Both the position numbers and the translations under genes were made by a program. 64,000 nucleotides of DNA from the NCBI RefSeq assembly GCF_026240905.1, contig NZ_JAPEVI010000003.1, forward strand, positions 2,852,001 to 2,916,000, read 5' to 3'. Of the stretch, positions 35,646 to 44,693 are shown in pieces; the first letter of the stretch is position 1; each line of letters opens with the position of its first letter. This stretch comes from Roseibium salinum (GTDB lineage Bacteria; Pseudomonadota; Alphaproteobacteria; Rhizobiales; Stappiaceae). The notes under the pieces are model-generated. The model searched no databases and was not told the origin of the DNA. It saw only the letters and a program-made list of their open reading frames with translations.

Positions 35646-36434
35646 TCATGACGCTCGGGCACGGGCAGAGGACCGATGGAACTTGAGCTTCAACAGCGCA
35701 AGAAAAAATCGCGGAATGCCAATAACATAACGCTGGTACAGCCGGCGGGGCTCCTGCAGAAGGCGGAACAACCATTCAAGCCCCATGGCCTGCATGATCC
35801 TCGGTGCGCGGACGACGGAACCGGACATGAAGTCGAAGAGCGCACCGACCCCAATGGCGACAGGAACGTCCAATTTGGCCCGGTTCTGCACGATGAAAGC
35901 CTCCTGATGCGGATTGCCCATGGCAACCAGCAGGAGATCCGGGCGCGTATGATTGATATCCGCGCAGATCCGGGAGATCTCCTGCGGCCCGAAATAGCCG
36001 TTCCGGTACCCGACCACCTCATGTACCGGGTAGGCCGTCTCGATATGCCTTTTGGTCCGAAGAACGTGTGGCTCCCTGGCGCCGAGCAGGAAGACGCGCA
36101 GTGGCCTGTCGATATCCTGGAGAATACGGGGAATGAGATCCGTCCCGTTGAGGTTCTCCGGAAATCTCTTGCCCTCCAGGAACCGACCGGCGAGATTGAC
36201 ACCGACGCCGTCATTCAACAGCGTCATCTGCTTCAGCATCGCTGCGTAGTCCGGATTGTCCAGCGCTGTCAGAATCGTGTGTGCGTTACAGATCGCAATG
36301 TCCAGCGGCTGCCGCCCTTCGACCGAGGAGCGGACGAGGCCGGTCACTTCCTCACTCCGAAGCCGGGCGATCATGAAGGGGCCGATATCCGCCGTATCGA
36401 TCCGGCTAGACAATTTCGGTTCCATATTGTTCAT
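35646..36434 (-). CDS. WecG/TagA/CpsF-family glycosyltransferase
   Basis: A 262-aa GT26 transferase that adds a sugar (often ManNAcA, ManNAc or Glc) to a lipid-linked intermediate on the cytoplasmic face of the membrane. Signatures seen: LLNDGVGVNLAGRFL, NLNGTDLIPRIL, FLLGAREPH and VAMGNPHQEAFI. The C-terminus is basic and amphipathic, ending near RYVIGIPRFFLALLKLKF, as expected for membrane attachment. ATG 36434 was preferred for family length; an in-frame ATG at 36482 also exists. It opens the polysaccharide region and diverges from the chain-length gene at 36725. Confidence 0.9.
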   Translation of the reverse strand: MNNMEPKLSSRIDTADIGPFMIARLRSEEVTGLVRSSVEGRQPLDIAICNAHTILTALDNPDYAAMLKQMTLLNDGVGVNLAGRFLEGKRFPENLNGTDLIPRILQDIDRPLRVFLLGAREPHVLRTKRHIETAYPVHEVVGYRNGYFGPQEISRICADINHTRPDLLLVAMGNPHQEAFIVQNRAKLDVPVAIGVGALFDFMSGSVVRAPRIMQAMGLEWLFRLLQEPRRLYQRYVIGIPRFFLALLKLKFHRSSARARAS

Positions 36435-36724
36435 ATCAAATGAGCTTCCAGCTGCGTCGTCGAACCGGCATTGTTCATGCATTTCTGGAAATAAGCTCTA
36501 ACAAGCTAAACATTAAAACACTTTCATTCAAAAACAGGTTTAGAACTGGTTAATCTCGCCATGAAGCGCTGTTTTTTCATTCATCGACGGGACAAGCGCC
36601 GCTTTTCTTGACAGATAGTCGGTCGGCCGCTCAATGGCGCCATTTGCGATGCGTTAATCATGTTTGTTTACTGATGAGTTCGTGCGCAACAGCGCTCGCG
36701 CCGAACAATATTGAAGACAGAAGC
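36435..36724. promoter_or_regulatory. AT-rich divergent promoter region of the polysaccharide locus
   Basis: About 290 bases between divergent polysaccharide genes. AT-rich compared with the rest of the window, with runs such as AAACATTAAAACACTTTC. No gene is seen; promoters for both directions are expected here, but no clear consensus pair could be fixed. Confidence 0.45.
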
Positions 36725-38776
36725 ATGATTGATATTCTGGATATTCCATCAATTTTACGGCGGCATGTCGGCTGGCTGCTGGTGGTTCCTGTCGTTTTCA
36801 CGGTTCTGGCGCTGGTGTTTCTCGTTTTGAAGACGCCCGTTTACCGGACGAGCGCGGAACTTATTGTCCAGCCGGACAGTGTGCAGGTTCTGGCCAACGA
36901 ACCGACGGGCTCCGGCACAAATCAAACGTTGCAGGGGATGGAGCTCGACAGCCAGGCCTATGTCATCAATTCAGCACCGGTTCTGAACGAGGTCGCCAAC
37001 AGACTTGATCTGGATGAAGCCCCCGGCTTTTTCCAACAAGGGTTGTTGGCGAAGCTTTTCGGAAACCTGTCCGGCGCCAAACGGTCCTCCAGCGAAATAC
37101 GTGAGGCGACGCTCCAGACATTGCGCGAAATCATTCAGGTTTTCCGCCTCGACCGGTCCATGGTGTTCATGATCCGGGTCAGCCATCCCGATCCGCAACT
37201 TGCGGCGGCGATCGCCAACGAGACGGCAAACGCATATATCGACCAGGTGCGAAACAGCCGTGCCGAAACACTGATGAGGGCTGGATCCACGCTTGGCAAA
37301 CAGGCGCAGCAGTTGCGGGCGCGTTTGGATGAGGCGGAAGCGGCCGTGGAAGCCTACAAGGCAAAGCAGGGCCTGATCAGTACGAATGGCGGACTGGTTC
37401 TCGACCAGCAATTCGAAGCCCTGAATACGCAAATCACGCAAACGCGCCTGGAACTCGAACGCGCCAAGGCTGCCGACGAAATGACTGCCTCATTAACACT
37501 GGCGGATGTTGAGGCGGGCACACTGCCCCAAAGCGTGACCAGTTCCGTTCTCTCGGCCTTGAGACTTCAATATTCCCAAGCGTCCCAGCAGGAAGCCGAA
37601 GCGGCAACGACTTTGGGTGCCAATCACCCGAAGCTGCGTGAATTGCGCTCGCAACTTGCGAACACGGAGCGCCAGATCCGAGACGAACTTCAAAGAATAA
37701 AAGCCAATGTGCGTAGCCAGTACGAGCAAGCACAGTCGACGCTCTCGGCGCTGGAGGAACAGTCGAAACTGCTGCAATCGCAAAACGGTCAGCAAGGCAA
37801 GGCGCTTATCGAGCTACGTCAGTTGCAAAGTGAAGCCGATGCGAGCCGGACGGTCTACGAGGCCTTTCTCCAGCGCTCGCGCGAACTGGAGGAACTGCCC
37901 GGCCTGGACGTGAATGCATCGCGCGTACTGTCCGCCGCGCCGGTACCGACCTCACCAAGCGGCCCGAGAAAGATCGTTGTTCTCGCTGCTGCAATGTTGT
38001 TCGGGTTCGTGGCAGCCGCGGCGGCAATCATCGGCCTGACAATATTGAAGGGTCCCGTTCTTTCGGAACGACTGCTCGTTTCGCAGACCGGCGCCCCAAT
38101 CCTGGCAAACCTGAATTATTCGCATACCAAAGCCAATTCCCTTCTTCCGCACAGCCTTGGCGATGGGACGAAAAGCGGTCCCGCGATTGGAAACATCGCA
38201 CAGACCCGCGTCGCCTATACGATCCGCCAGTCCTCAATAGAAAAACGCCCGGCCAATGTTCTTGTCCTGTCCATCGGACAGACCGGGGACACATCAGAGT
38301 TTGTCCGAAGCGTTGCCGAAGACCTTCACGATATGGGCGAGGAAGTGCTTTTTGCACACACCACCGGGGGCGGATGCTCCGCAAATCGGACAATCCCGCA
38401 GCCAAGTTCACAAGTTTCGACGCCCGAAACGCAGAGCAAGGTTATCTCAAGAGACACGCATGACGTTGAAGTGGTTCGGCCCACGATGCACGCCGATCAG
38501 CCAAAAGGGCTCGGCAAATACCTACGGGTCGAGCAAATTGATCCGCGCAGGAAATACGCCTCGGGCGGAGATCTCAATTCGGTCAAGGAAGACTATCTGC
38601 TGGTCGATGCCGGAAACATCGATACGAGCCCGCTTCTTCCGGTCCTCCTGCGCCATTGCGACGGCATCATCCTGATCGTGGCGCTCGGCAAGACCAACTC
38701 CAGCGATTTCAAGCGGACCGTCACATGTCTCGAACCGTGGCAGGACAGGATCCTAGGGAATGTTGTCGTCCTCTAA
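36725..38776 (+). CDS. Wzz/GNVR-type polysaccharide chain-length protein with degenerate kinase-like C-terminus
   Basis: A 683-aa inner-membrane co-polymerase of the PCP-2a kind. The first membrane span is at about residues 17-38 (LLVVPVVFTVLALVFLVL). The periplasmic region has a long coiled coil (about 190-410). The second span is at about 420-442 (VVLAAAMLFGFVAAAAAIIGL). The C-terminal cytoplasmic part has the layout of a bacterial tyrosine kinase, but the expected Walker A is replaced by LSIGQTGDTSEFVRS, without a GK[ST] triplet, and there is no Tyr cluster at the end. It probably sets chain length and couples to export without kinase activity. Its stop overlaps the next gene by 17 bases. 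Confidence 0.85.
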   Translation: MIDILDIPSILRRHVGWLLVVPVVFTVLALVFLVLKTPVYRTSAELIVQPDSVQVLANEPTGSGTNQTLQGMELDSQAYVINSAPVLNEVANRLDLDEAPGFFQQGLLAKLFGNLSGAKRSSSEIREATLQTLREIIQVFRLDRSMVFMIRVSHPDPQLAAAIANETANAYIDQVRNSRAETLMRAGSTLGKQAQQLRARLDEAEAAVEAYKAKQGLISTNGGLVLDQQFEALNTQITQTRLELERAKAADEMTASLTLADVEAGTLPQSVTSSVLSALRLQYSQASQQEAEAATTLGANHPKLRELRSQLANTERQIRDELQRIKANVRSQYEQAQSTLSALEEQSKLLQSQNGQQGKALIELRQLQSEADASRTVYEAFLQRSRELEELPGLDVNASRVLSAAPVPTSPSGPRKIVVLAAAMLFGFVAAAAAIIGLTILKGPVLSERLLVSQTGAPILANLNYSHTKANSLLPHSLGDGTKSGPAIGNIAQTRVAYTIRQSSIEKRPANVLVLSIGQTGDTSEFVRSVAEDLHDMGEEVLFAHTTGGGCSANRTIPQPSSQVSTPETQSKVISRDTHDVEVVRPTMHADQPKGLGKYLRVEQIDPRRKYASGGDLNSVKEDYLLVDAGNIDTSPLLPVLLRHCDGIILIVALGKTNSSDFKRTVTCLEPWQDRILGNVVVL

Positions 38777-40040
38777 CCCTACGACGAGGCAGACCCTGCG
38801 CCTTGAGCTGTCTGCGCAAGATCAGAACAGATACAAGCTCTGGCTCAATGCGGTCTATGCGGTCGTCCTTGGCACGCTGACGTTCAACCTCGCACTTGCC
38901 TTCGCAAATACCAACGCTTTTCGCATCTCGGAAAGCCACGTCATTCTCGGAGAAATGATCCTTCTGAGCACGGCAATGTTGCTCGTGCTGAGCCGCAATG
39001 CTGTCTTTTACCTCATCGTCGCCATGTATCTCAGCTACATGGCCTTTATTCTGGCCTTGAGGCCGGAACTCGACCTGAAAGCAATTCGGGATTTTCTTAT
39101 CCCGATCGTGTTTTATTTCATCGGCCGGAGATTCAGACGTATCGAAGATGCCGACCGGTTGATCTGGATCAGCACGACACTCGTCCTGACCATCGGTTTC
39201 TTCGAATTCTTCTTTCTCGATATCTACGCTCAGTTGGTGAACATCTTTGACTATTACGTCGCACGCGGTACGTTGGCCGCAGACGACAATTTCGTCGAAG
39301 GATCCAATCTTTTCATTTCCAGTACGCGCATCGGCGGCCGGAATTTCTTCGGCTTCCTGGGGGACCTGCGTGCCTCCTCGGTGTTCCTGGAACCGGTGAC
39401 CATGGGCAATTTCGGCGCCTTTCTGTGTCTGTGGGCCCTGTTCCGCTCCGGCATGCGTCATCGCGCCTTGATATTCGTCGCCGCCTTCGTCGCCATCGTG
39501 CTGCCTGATGCCCGGTTCGGAATGTTCGTCTGTGTTGCCCTTTTTGCCGCTGCGGCGCTCGGCATGATCATTCCCAGAATTATCTGGTGGAGCCTGCCAT
39601 TGCTGACCGCCTTTGCCCTGGCGATTTACGGTGCGTGGACGGCGCAATTACTTTGGGAAGATAATTTACTCGGGCGGATTCTGCACGCTAGCCTGCTGCT
39701 ACAGGAAATTACCTGGGAAGCGTTCTGGGGAGTGAGGCCCGATGCGCCGTTTCTTGCGGATAACGGCTTTGCTTATTCCATCGCGCAAATTGGCTTTATC
39801 GGCCTTGTAGGATTGTGGACGTTATTTGTTTTTGCACCCTACAAGAACAAGAGGGCACTGCAATTCAAGGCGCTGGCTATCACGTACATTTCGCTGCTGA
39901 TGATCGTTTCCAACTCCTTCTATTCCATCAAGTTAGCAGCTCTTTTCTGGATCGCAGCCGGCGCGGCCGACGCAATGGCAGCAAACCGGCGTTCCGCCGT
40001 AAACCCGGCGGCAGGTCAATCCAGAAGCGCCTTACGGTAA
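38760..40040 (+). CDS. Wzy-like polysaccharide polymerase / O-antigen ligase-type membrane protein
   Basis: A 426-aa protein with about ten to twelve hydrophobic segments and one long loop (about residues 165-210), the general form of Wzy polymerases and WaaL ligases. The sequence is too variable for a subfamily. The loop carries RIGGRNFFGFLGDLRASSVF, then FLEPVTMGNFGAF, with several Arg typical for undecaprenyl-pyrophosphate contact. It overlaps the chain-length gene by 17 bases, so the two are translated together, as fits polymerase and co-polymerase. Ends inside the 3' end of the convergent GT4 gene. Confidence 0.8.
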   Translation: MLSSSNPTTRQTLRLELSAQDQNRYKLWLNAVYAVVLGTLTFNLALAFANTNAFRISESHVILGEMILLSTAMLLVLSRNAVFYLIVAMYLSYMAFILALRPELDLKAIRDFLIPIVFYFIGRRFRRIEDADRLIWISTTLVLTIGFFEFFFLDIYAQLVNIFDYYVARGTLAADDNFVEGSNLFISSTRIGGRNFFGFLGDLRASSVFLEPVTMGNFGAFLCLWALFRSGMRHRALIFVAAFVAIVLPDARFGMFVCVALFAAAALGMIIPRIIWWSLPLLTAFALAIYGAWTAQLLWEDNLLGRILHASLLLQEITWEAFWGVRPDAPFLADNGFAYSIAQIGFIGLVGLWTLFVFAPYKNKRALQFKALAITYISLLMIVSNSFYSIKLAALFWIAAGAADAMAANRRSAVNPAAGQSRSALR

Positions 40041-41182
40041 AGTTCATCATAAAGGTGCGCGGTATGCTTCCAGCCGAAACGCTGCACGCTGTCGATGGCG
40101 TGCGTCCGGATGTCCGGGTCCTGCCGCAAATCCTGCAGCGCGCTTCTCAGCGCATCCGCGCTAGTTGGCGCGTCCGCATAATCCGTCAGACGAATGAGCG
40201 GGTTTTGCCGCGCCAGCGCAACGAAGGCATCGTTTGCCTGAACGACGGGAACAAGCCCGGCGCTGAGAGCTTCTATCAGCGCGAGACCAAATCCCTCGTA
40301 GTCGGAAGCGCTCACGAACAAACTGCATTCAGTCATCAGCGCCCTTAGCTGCTGATCGGAAAGGCCGACGTGAACGCAGACTTTTCCACCAAGACCGGCC
40401 GCATCCGCACGTTCGAGCAAATCGCGTTTCGTCAGGTCTGATTCCACACCGGCGATGTGCAGATGCCAGTCGGCATCGGTGGATATCAGGTTTGCCATGA
40501 CGTCAATCAGGCGGTCGAGCCGCTTGTTCGATGAAAACCGTCCCAGCGTAATCACATGTTTTTGTGGCGAGCCTGCCGCAGCGCCGGCAAACTTGCGGAG
40601 ATTGACGCCGTTCTCAATAAGGCTGACGCGCGCCGGCGCAATCTTCTGAAACAGATTGAAATCGCTGTCGCTGCAGCATGCCAATGCCGAATACCGGTTG
40701 GCGGAATAACGGGTCAGCGTGTTGAACCAGGCCGCTTTCAACGTCGCGAAGCTGGACGTGTGAAAGAAACCTCCGTGCGTGGTCGCAACGAGCGGCTTGC
40801 GGTGCCACCATCTTGTCAGCGCCAGCGCGTCGAAAAAGAAATCGACGGCATGAACGTGCACAAGATCCGCATCCATGATCTCCTTCACGATGGACGGCGC
40901 GATCGGATACCGCGAACTGCCCCGGAACGGGATCCGGTGCACGGCAACACCGTCAATTCTTTCACGCCCGGCAAGTATGGTGCCGGGGTCCGCGAACAGC
41001 CGGTCGAGCGTTATGACTTTCACGCTCGCAAACCGGCCCTTTTGTTCCGAAACCAGATTGCGAACGACGTCCTCCAGTCCCCCGACATTCGGAAAATATT
41101 GCCGGACCACGTGAACGAGGTGCACGTTGGAAAAGTCCGAATGCTCAGTGACGTCGGCACTGGTTTGAAAGATCGAGTTCAT
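40016..41182 (-). CDS. GT4-family glycosyltransferase
   Basis: A 388-aa GT-B fold transferase for polysaccharide assembly. The N-terminal domain opens with VHLVHVVRQYFPNVGGLEDV. The C-terminal nucleotide-sugar domain starts near HVITLGRFSSNKRLDRLIDVM and has the E-x7-E motif in SASDYEGFGLALIEALSAG. Sugar donor and acceptor cannot be told. ATG 41182 is chosen because the frame upstream is not protein-like and overlaps the start of the GH5 gene on the other strand. The weak ribosome-binding site makes the start uncertain. Confidence 0.88.
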   Translation of the reverse strand: MNSIFQTSADVTEHSDFSNVHLVHVVRQYFPNVGGLEDVVRNLVSEQKGRFASVKVITLDRLFADPGTILAGRERIDGVAVHRIPFRGSSRYPIAPSIVKEIMDADLVHVHAVDFFFDALALTRWWHRKPLVATTHGGFFHTSSFATLKAAWFNTLTRYSANRYSALACCSDSDFNLFQKIAPARVSLIENGVNLRKFAGAAAGSPQKHVITLGRFSSNKRLDRLIDVMANLISTDADWHLHIAGVESDLTKRDLLERADAAGLGGKVCVHVGLSDQQLRALMTECSLFVSASDYEGFGLALIEALSAGLVPVVQANDAFVALARQNPLIRLTDYADAPTSADALRSALQDLRQDPDIRTHAIDSVQRFGWKHTAHLYDELYRKALLD

Positions 41183-41299
41183 ATAGGCTGCCCAGCGGGT
41201 TCCGATTGTGCCGGTTTCCGAAAAGATACCATTGCGGCTTTCAACAAGACCTTTACGACCGATGCTTTCCTCAAGGTACCCACTTCTGCCGGCTTCATG

Positions 41300-42382
41300 A
41301 TGACCCCACTTCCTTCGAAACGTCTTTTCTTCAGCAAGGTACGGTCTGCGCGCTTCGTGAAAACGCTGTGCATCGTGACTTCGATGGCTTTCACGCCAAC
41401 GCTGCTTTCCGCGCAGGAGCAGGAATGCTTGCGCGGGGTCAACGTCTCTGGAGCCGAATTCGGCGGCTACCAGGGAGAGTATGGCCAGAAATACATTTAC
41501 CCCTCCGACAAGACGCTCGACTGGGCGGCTGCGCGGCACATGACGGCAATTCGCCTGCCCTTCCGGTGGGAACGCCTGCAGCCGCGATTGTTCGACGGTT
41601 TCGATGCAGCGGAACTCGAACGGCTGAAAGATACGGTGGCGCGCGCCAATGCCCGCGGCCTTACCGTCATTCTGGATCCTCACAACTATGCAAAATACCG
41701 GGATCAGAAACTCGGGAGCGGCGACGTTTCGCCGGAGGCGTTTGCTGACTTCTGGAAAAGACTTGCCTCCATGTTTGCCGGCAATGATCGGATCGTGTTC
41801 GGATTGATGAACGAGCCTTCGGGCATCACTGCAATGAGTTGGTTTGACTCGGCTCAGGCCGGCCTGAGCGCCATAAGGGAAGCGGGTGCGCAAAACCTGG
41901 TACTTGTGCCGGGAACGATCTGGACGGGTGCGTCGCATTGGTTCGAAGCTCAGGAAGGAGGCTCCAACGCGGAGATCCTGCAGCGGATTTCGGACCCCTC
42001 AGACAATTTCGCGTTCGAATTTCACCAATATATGGATGCGGACTTTTCCGGCACGAACGAGACCTGTCCACGCGTTGACGACGCCCTCTCAGCCCTGGAA
42101 GATGTGTCGAAATGGATGCGGAATAACGATTACAGGGGGTTCCTCGGAGAGTTTGGCGGAACGTCCGCTCCCGAGTGCCTGAACGGGCTCATGCAGATGG
42201 CCGGATATATGAACCGGAACAGTGACATATGGATCGGATGGTCGGCGTGGGCCGCCGGTGAATGGTGGGGAAAGTACCCATTGTCTCTACAGCCGGTGGG
42301 TTCTGTCGACAAACCGCAAATGCGGGTCCTGTTGCCGTATCTCACGAATGCCGGTCAGGTACCCTTATGCAATTTCAGGTGA
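41300..42382 (+). CDS. Secreted glycoside hydrolase family 5 (cellulase-like)
   Basis: A 360-aa exported hydrolase. A basic N-terminus then KTLCIVTSMAFTPTLLSAQ forms a signal peptide. The (beta/alpha)8 domain shows the GH5 acid/base Glu in FGLMNEPSG and the nucleophile Glu in GFLGEFGGT. IRLPFRWERLQP and VILDPHNYAKY are also typical. It is probably an endoglucanase-type enzyme that trims or releases the exopolysaccharide made by this locus, as many such clusters encode their own depolymerase. Two adjacent ATG codons (41297, 41300) are possible starts. The 3' end overlaps the convergent GumK-like gene by 18 bases. Confidence 0.9.
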   Translation: MTPLPSKRLFFSKVRSARFVKTLCIVTSMAFTPTLLSAQEQECLRGVNVSGAEFGGYQGEYGQKYIYPSDKTLDWAAARHMTAIRLPFRWERLQPRLFDGFDAAELERLKDTVARANARGLTVILDPHNYAKYRDQKLGSGDVSPEAFADFWKRLASMFAGNDRIVFGLMNEPSGITAMSWFDSAQAGLSAIREAGAQNLVLVPGTIWTGASHWFEAQEGGSNAEILQRISDPSDNFAFEFHQYMDADFSGTNETCPRVDDALSALEDVSKWMRNNDYRGFLGEFGGTSAPECLNGLMQMAGYMNRNSDIWIGWSAWAAGEWWGKYPLSLQPVGSVDKPQMRVLLPYLTNAGQVPLCNFR

Positions 42383-43519
42383 CGTCTTCCGTGCAGTTCT
42401 GTTTGTTTTTGCAAGGGATTGGAGGCATTCGACAATGCGCGCCGAGACTTCATCCCAGCCGAAGATACCGGCGCTGTAGTCGTCACTCTTCGGTAAAGAC
42501 AACGCTGCGGCGATTGTCCCACGCCAGTCTTTCTCATCCATAACCGAGTAACCGACGAGATTTCCTCGGGTGTTCGGGATCAGATCAGGCGTCACGACAG
42601 GTAGTCTGCAATAGGCATATTGCAGAAACTTCAGGCTGGTCTCGGCAAGATAGACGTCTTCCTTGCGCATCTTGTACGGAGCCACACCGAAATCTGCGTG
42701 TCTGATGAACGGGACCAGTTCCTTGAACGGCTTCTCGCCGTGCTGGACGGCGTTTTCCGGCACCGCTCCGCCAAACCTCGCCCCGAAAATGTGGTAGGTC
42801 ACATCTCGGCTCGCTGCGGCCATTGCGCGAACGGCATTTTCATCGAAAAGCATGTTTCCGATCGAAACGGCATTCTTTGTGCCAGCCGCATAAGGCGAGT
42901 GGACAGGCTCGTCCAGTGCGGCTTTGTCGATCCCCTGCGGCAGGATCTGCGTGCGGCACAGTCCGGACGTTGTTTCCGCGATGACCGACGAGGGGGTGAT
43001 GACCAGATCGAACTCGGAAAGGATTTCCTTTTCAAGCTCCTGCAGGTAGGGGCCTGCCCCGATCGTCGTCAGCCAGTCCCGCTTGATATAGACAAATGCA
43101 GCATGTGGATTGATCTGCCGGGCGGCGTGAAAGAAACAGAGGCATGTTCCCGGTTCAAAAAATACGGCGTCCGCAGCGGCAAGAGACGCCCGAAGATACT
43201 CCGGGATGTGTCCCCCATAGACCTTGAATATCGGACGATTCAGCAAATTCAGCAGTCTGTTTCGCGAACTGAAGGCATGTAGCGGAGGGATATAAGCAGA
43301 CACGTACAGCCCCGGCGCCAATTCAAGAAACCGATTTTTTTGATCTTCGGCCAAAGCCTCATAGAGCCCCTTGTCTTTCAGCTTCGAAAGCAGGCTCAGT
43401 CCCACTGTTGCCACATGCACATCATGGCCGGCGCGTGCCCATTCCTCTACGATAAAGTGCGTGCTCACCTTTCGCGTTGACGGCAAGAATGGCTGAGCTG
43501 TCCATTTGAAGAGCTGCAT
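42365..43519 (-). CDS. GumK-like glycosyltransferase
   Basis: A 384-aa GT-B transferase resembling GumK, the glucuronosyltransferase of xanthan synthesis. The N-terminus STHFIVEEWARAGHDVHVATV and the block FVYIKRDWLTTIGAGPYL match that family's layout, with LPQGIDKAAL starting the C-terminal domain and YKMRKEDVYLAETSLKFLQY near the donor site. The family is only loosely conserved, so a glucuronic acid donor is a suggestion. GGAAAG eight bases upstream supports ATG 43519. It forms a likely operon with the ATP-grasp gene upstream, 16 bases away. Confidence 0.8.
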   Translation of the reverse strand: MQLFKWTAQPFLPSTRKVSTHFIVEEWARAGHDVHVATVGLSLLSKLKDKGLYEALAEDQKNRFLELAPGLYVSAYIPPLHAFSSRNRLLNLLNRPIFKVYGGHIPEYLRASLAAADAVFFEPGTCLCFFHAARQINPHAAFVYIKRDWLTTIGAGPYLQELEKEILSEFDLVITPSSVIAETTSGLCRTQILPQGIDKAALDEPVHSPYAAGTKNAVSIGNMLFDENAVRAMAAASRDVTYHIFGARFGGAVPENAVQHGEKPFKELVPFIRHADFGVAPYKMRKEDVYLAETSLKFLQYAYCRLPVVTPDLIPNTRGNLVGYSVMDEKDWRGTIAAALSLPKSDDYSAGIFGWDEVSARIVECLQSLAKTNRTARKTSPEIA

Positions 43520-43535
43520 AGTGGTACTTTCCGTC

Positions 43536-44465
43536 TCAGCCTGAGGTCGTGAGGACAACACCATTGGGGGACCGGTCGCACCAGTAGCCGGCGAGCTCGA
43601 TGTCGTAGCTGTCGGGCACGAAGGTTTCAAATCCCCCACTGGGGTAGAGCGTAATCTCGCCAACAAACGGGCCTTCTTGCGTATCGTACAGATCAATACG
43701 AGCAAACCGTATCCCGGATCCGATTTTCCTGACAATCTCCAGCATCTTGTCCAGTCTTGCGGGTCGGGGCAAAGGCTCCCGCAGGAGAGGATAGAAATCC
43801 ATATGGATATCCAACAGTTGCCAGTCCGGCGCGTATACTGCCTCAAACATGCGGTCGCTTTTCGGGGTCCTTATCTCAATGTGAGCCGGTTCACCATCAA
43901 AACAGTAGAAGCGGTAGTCTGTGAGTCTCTCACCCGGACAGCCAAGCATCTTTTCAATGATGATCTGCCGTGGCACATCTTTGTAGGCCCATTCCCGGTT
44001 GAATTTGTAATGGTCCAGTGCCAGCCATTCCTTTTCAGGACGACGCTTCATCAGGACTTCGATATCTTCCTGAGAGTTCAAGAAATACCCTGCCCCGCTC
44101 GCATGGGTGGGTTTGACCACTGCCGGCAATGGTACGGTCGCCCAGTCGACGGTGGTCAGATCCGTGCCGACCCAATATGTTGGAATGACATGCTTCGGGC
44201 CCACGCGCTCCCCGATGAAATCTTTCACCCGGTCCTTATCCACGAGGACCGGATAAAGGGGATTTCTGTCGTGTAATTTTCGTAAATTCTGAAGCTCGGA
44301 GAACCGGCTCGGATGTTTCAGCTTGGGAACGCGGCCAAAAATCGAAGTATATTTCAGGTAGAGGTACGGACCGTCCGGCAGCGGAGAGATGATACGCCAG
44401 AACAGGTTGCGCAGACGAGACAGTATGCCGCCTGTACGCTTATTCAATTGCCCTATCCCATCCAT
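43536..44465 (-). CDS. TupA-like ATP-grasp protein
   Basis: A 309-aa member of the TupA-like ATP-grasp family, named for a teichuronopeptide-synthesis protein. Seen: PAVVKPTHASGAG (the ATP-binding lysine strand), REWAYKDVPRQIIIEKML and FARIDLYDTQEGPFVGEITLYPSGGF, the metal/ATP-binding C-terminal block. ATP-grasp enzymes join a carboxylate to an amine or similar group. Within a polysaccharide locus this suggests decoration of the glycan or its precursor, for example by amide bonds to an amino acid. No signal peptide. Divergent from the flippase gene. Confidence 0.82.
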   Translation of the reverse strand: MDGIGQLNKRTGGILSRLRNLFWRIISPLPDGPYLYLKYTSIFGRVPKLKHPSRFSELQNLRKLHDRNPLYPVLVDKDRVKDFIGERVGPKHVIPTYWVGTDLTTVDWATVPLPAVVKPTHASGAGYFLNSQEDIEVLMKRRPEKEWLALDHYKFNREWAYKDVPRQIIIEKMLGCPGERLTDYRFYCFDGEPAHIEIRTPKSDRMFEAVYAPDWQLLDIHMDFYPLLREPLPRPARLDKMLEIVRKIGSGIRFARIDLYDTQEGPFVGEITLYPSGGFETFVPDSYDIELAGYWCDRSPNGVVLTTSG

Positions 44466-44693
44466 ATTCTTCTCTTACGATTTGTACTTCTGCAAAGCCC
44501 TAACTCAAAATGTGTTTAATAGCCGTGAATCGCTGCACGGCAAGCAATGCCGCTGAGCGTGAAACACTGTTGGCCTCGTCCCCGAGATCCCTTTTGCGGG
44601 TCTGAATTAGGAATTTGCCAATGTGTTGATGCTACGAGGTGCGGTTATCTGCGACGAGAAGGCACTTCGCACGCCTGGATCAAAGGGCTTTGC

